Below are positions 5,988 to 6,192 of a stretch of 6,192 nt of DNA, in pieces. This DNA comes from Candidatus Pelagibacter sp. (GTDB taxonomy: Bacteria; Pseudomonadota; Alphaproteobacteria; Pelagibacterales; Pelagibacteraceae). Both the position numbers and the translations under genes were made by a program. Numbering within the stretch: the first letter of the stretch is position 1; each line of letters opens with the position of its first letter. Under the pieces are notes generated by a model that saw only the letters and a program-made list of their open reading frames with translations, was not told where the DNA came from and did not search any database. The DNA lies in the NCBI GenBank assembly GCA_002692325.1, contig NZJU01000038.1, forward strand, positions 10,362 to 16,553, read 5' to 3'.

Positions 5988-6192
5988 TTATTATTATTTT
6001 TTACAAAAATAACTTTCGAGCTTAAAGTTTGCTCAATTTTATCTACGATTGAATTGCAGTTTAGTCCAGCTTTATCGTACATTTTTTCTGGAGTGTCTTG
6101 ATCTATAAACTCATCTGGAAGTATCATTGATCTAAATTTTAAACCACGATCAAATATTCCTCTCTCGGACAAAAGATGCATTACATGAGACC
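5984..6192 (-). CDS. dxs: 1-deoxy-D-xylulose-5-phosphate synthase, C-terminal end only
   Basis: C-terminal 68 residues of the thiamine-diphosphate enzyme that condenses pyruvate and glyceraldehyde 3-phosphate to DXP, the entry point of the MEP isoprenoid pathway and a precursor for PLP. The frame is open to the right edge; reading in from the edge it gives [19 protein letters not shown], then [20 protein letters not shown], which matches the end of the transketolase C-terminal domain of alphaproteobacterial Dxs (typical LPDxFIDHGSPEKMYAEAGL). The ATG at 6179-6181 is an internal Met, not the start, because the homology continues upstream of it. Full-length enzymes are about 630 residues, so some 90% lies outside. 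The protein ends in a short Asn-rich tail (VKNNNN). Its TAA (5986-5984) overlaps the aroC TAG. Confidence 0.9.
   Translation of the reverse strand, partial: SHVMHLLSERGIFDRGLKFRSMILPDEFIDQDTPEKMYDKAGLNCNSIVDKIEQTLSSKVIFVKNNNN

Noticed and set aside
5984..6181. Free-standing 65-residue protein starting at the ATG at 6179-6181
   Set aside because: The frame stays open upstream to the window edge and reads SHV before the Met, continuing the Dxs match; it is the tail of dxs.
1..6192. Defence system, phage, insertion sequence, CRISPR or other mobile module
   Set aside because: Practically all of the window is explained by seven housekeeping genes; no direct-repeat arrays, transposase or integrase motifs, or tRNA-linked attachment sites are visible.

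Overview
This window is a compact, AT-rich stretch of bacterial housekeeping chromosome (roughly 30% GC by eye). The best guess for the source is a streamlined alphaproteobacterium of the SAR11/Pelagibacter type, or a similarly AT-rich marine alphaproteobacterium. The grounds are the alphaproteobacterial character of the proteins (the S49 peptidase, GlyQ, GlyS, Dxs tail and AroC motifs), heavy Lys/Asn/Ile coding, near-zero spacers, and genes whose stop codons overlap. This placement is inference; no marker gene or rRNA is present.

Layout. Positions 1-3087 hold a minus-strand operon read right to left: a cytoplasmic S49 peptidase (3087-2275), glyQ (2274-1399) and glyS (1396 to the left edge, cut off after 465 codons). 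The S49 and glyQ genes touch (TAAATG) and glyQ and glyS are 2 bases apart. A 140-base divergent spacer (3088-3227), the only real intergenic region, separates this operon from ispB-type polyprenyl diphosphate synthase (3228-4238, plus). ispB runs head-on into pdxH (4867-4235, minus), their stop codons sharing one TTAA. pdxH and aroC (4902-5987, plus) diverge from a 34-base AT-only spacer. aroC then collides with the 3' end of dxs (6192-5984, minus, cut by the right edge), again with a 4-base overlap of stop codons.

Functions. GlyQ and GlyS are the two subunits of the bacterial-type glycyl-tRNA synthetase. The other four enzymes belong to connected biosynthesis. Dxs makes DXP, which feeds both isoprenoids and vitamin B6. 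IspB extends isoprenoid units into a quinone side chain. AroC makes chorismate, the source of aromatic amino acids and of the ubiquinone ring. PdxH carries out the last step of PLP synthesis, and PLP precursors also derive from DXP.

I found no mobile element, CRISPR array, tRNA, rRNA, defence system or clearly novel gene. The points worth a second look are regulatory and architectural: a probable bidirectional promoter between pdxH and aroC, a short GC-richer island and an A6T6 palindrome upstream of ispB, absence of Shine-Dalgarno sequences at all six visible starts, two convergent gene pairs with no room for a terminator, and an altered C-terminal signature in PdxH.
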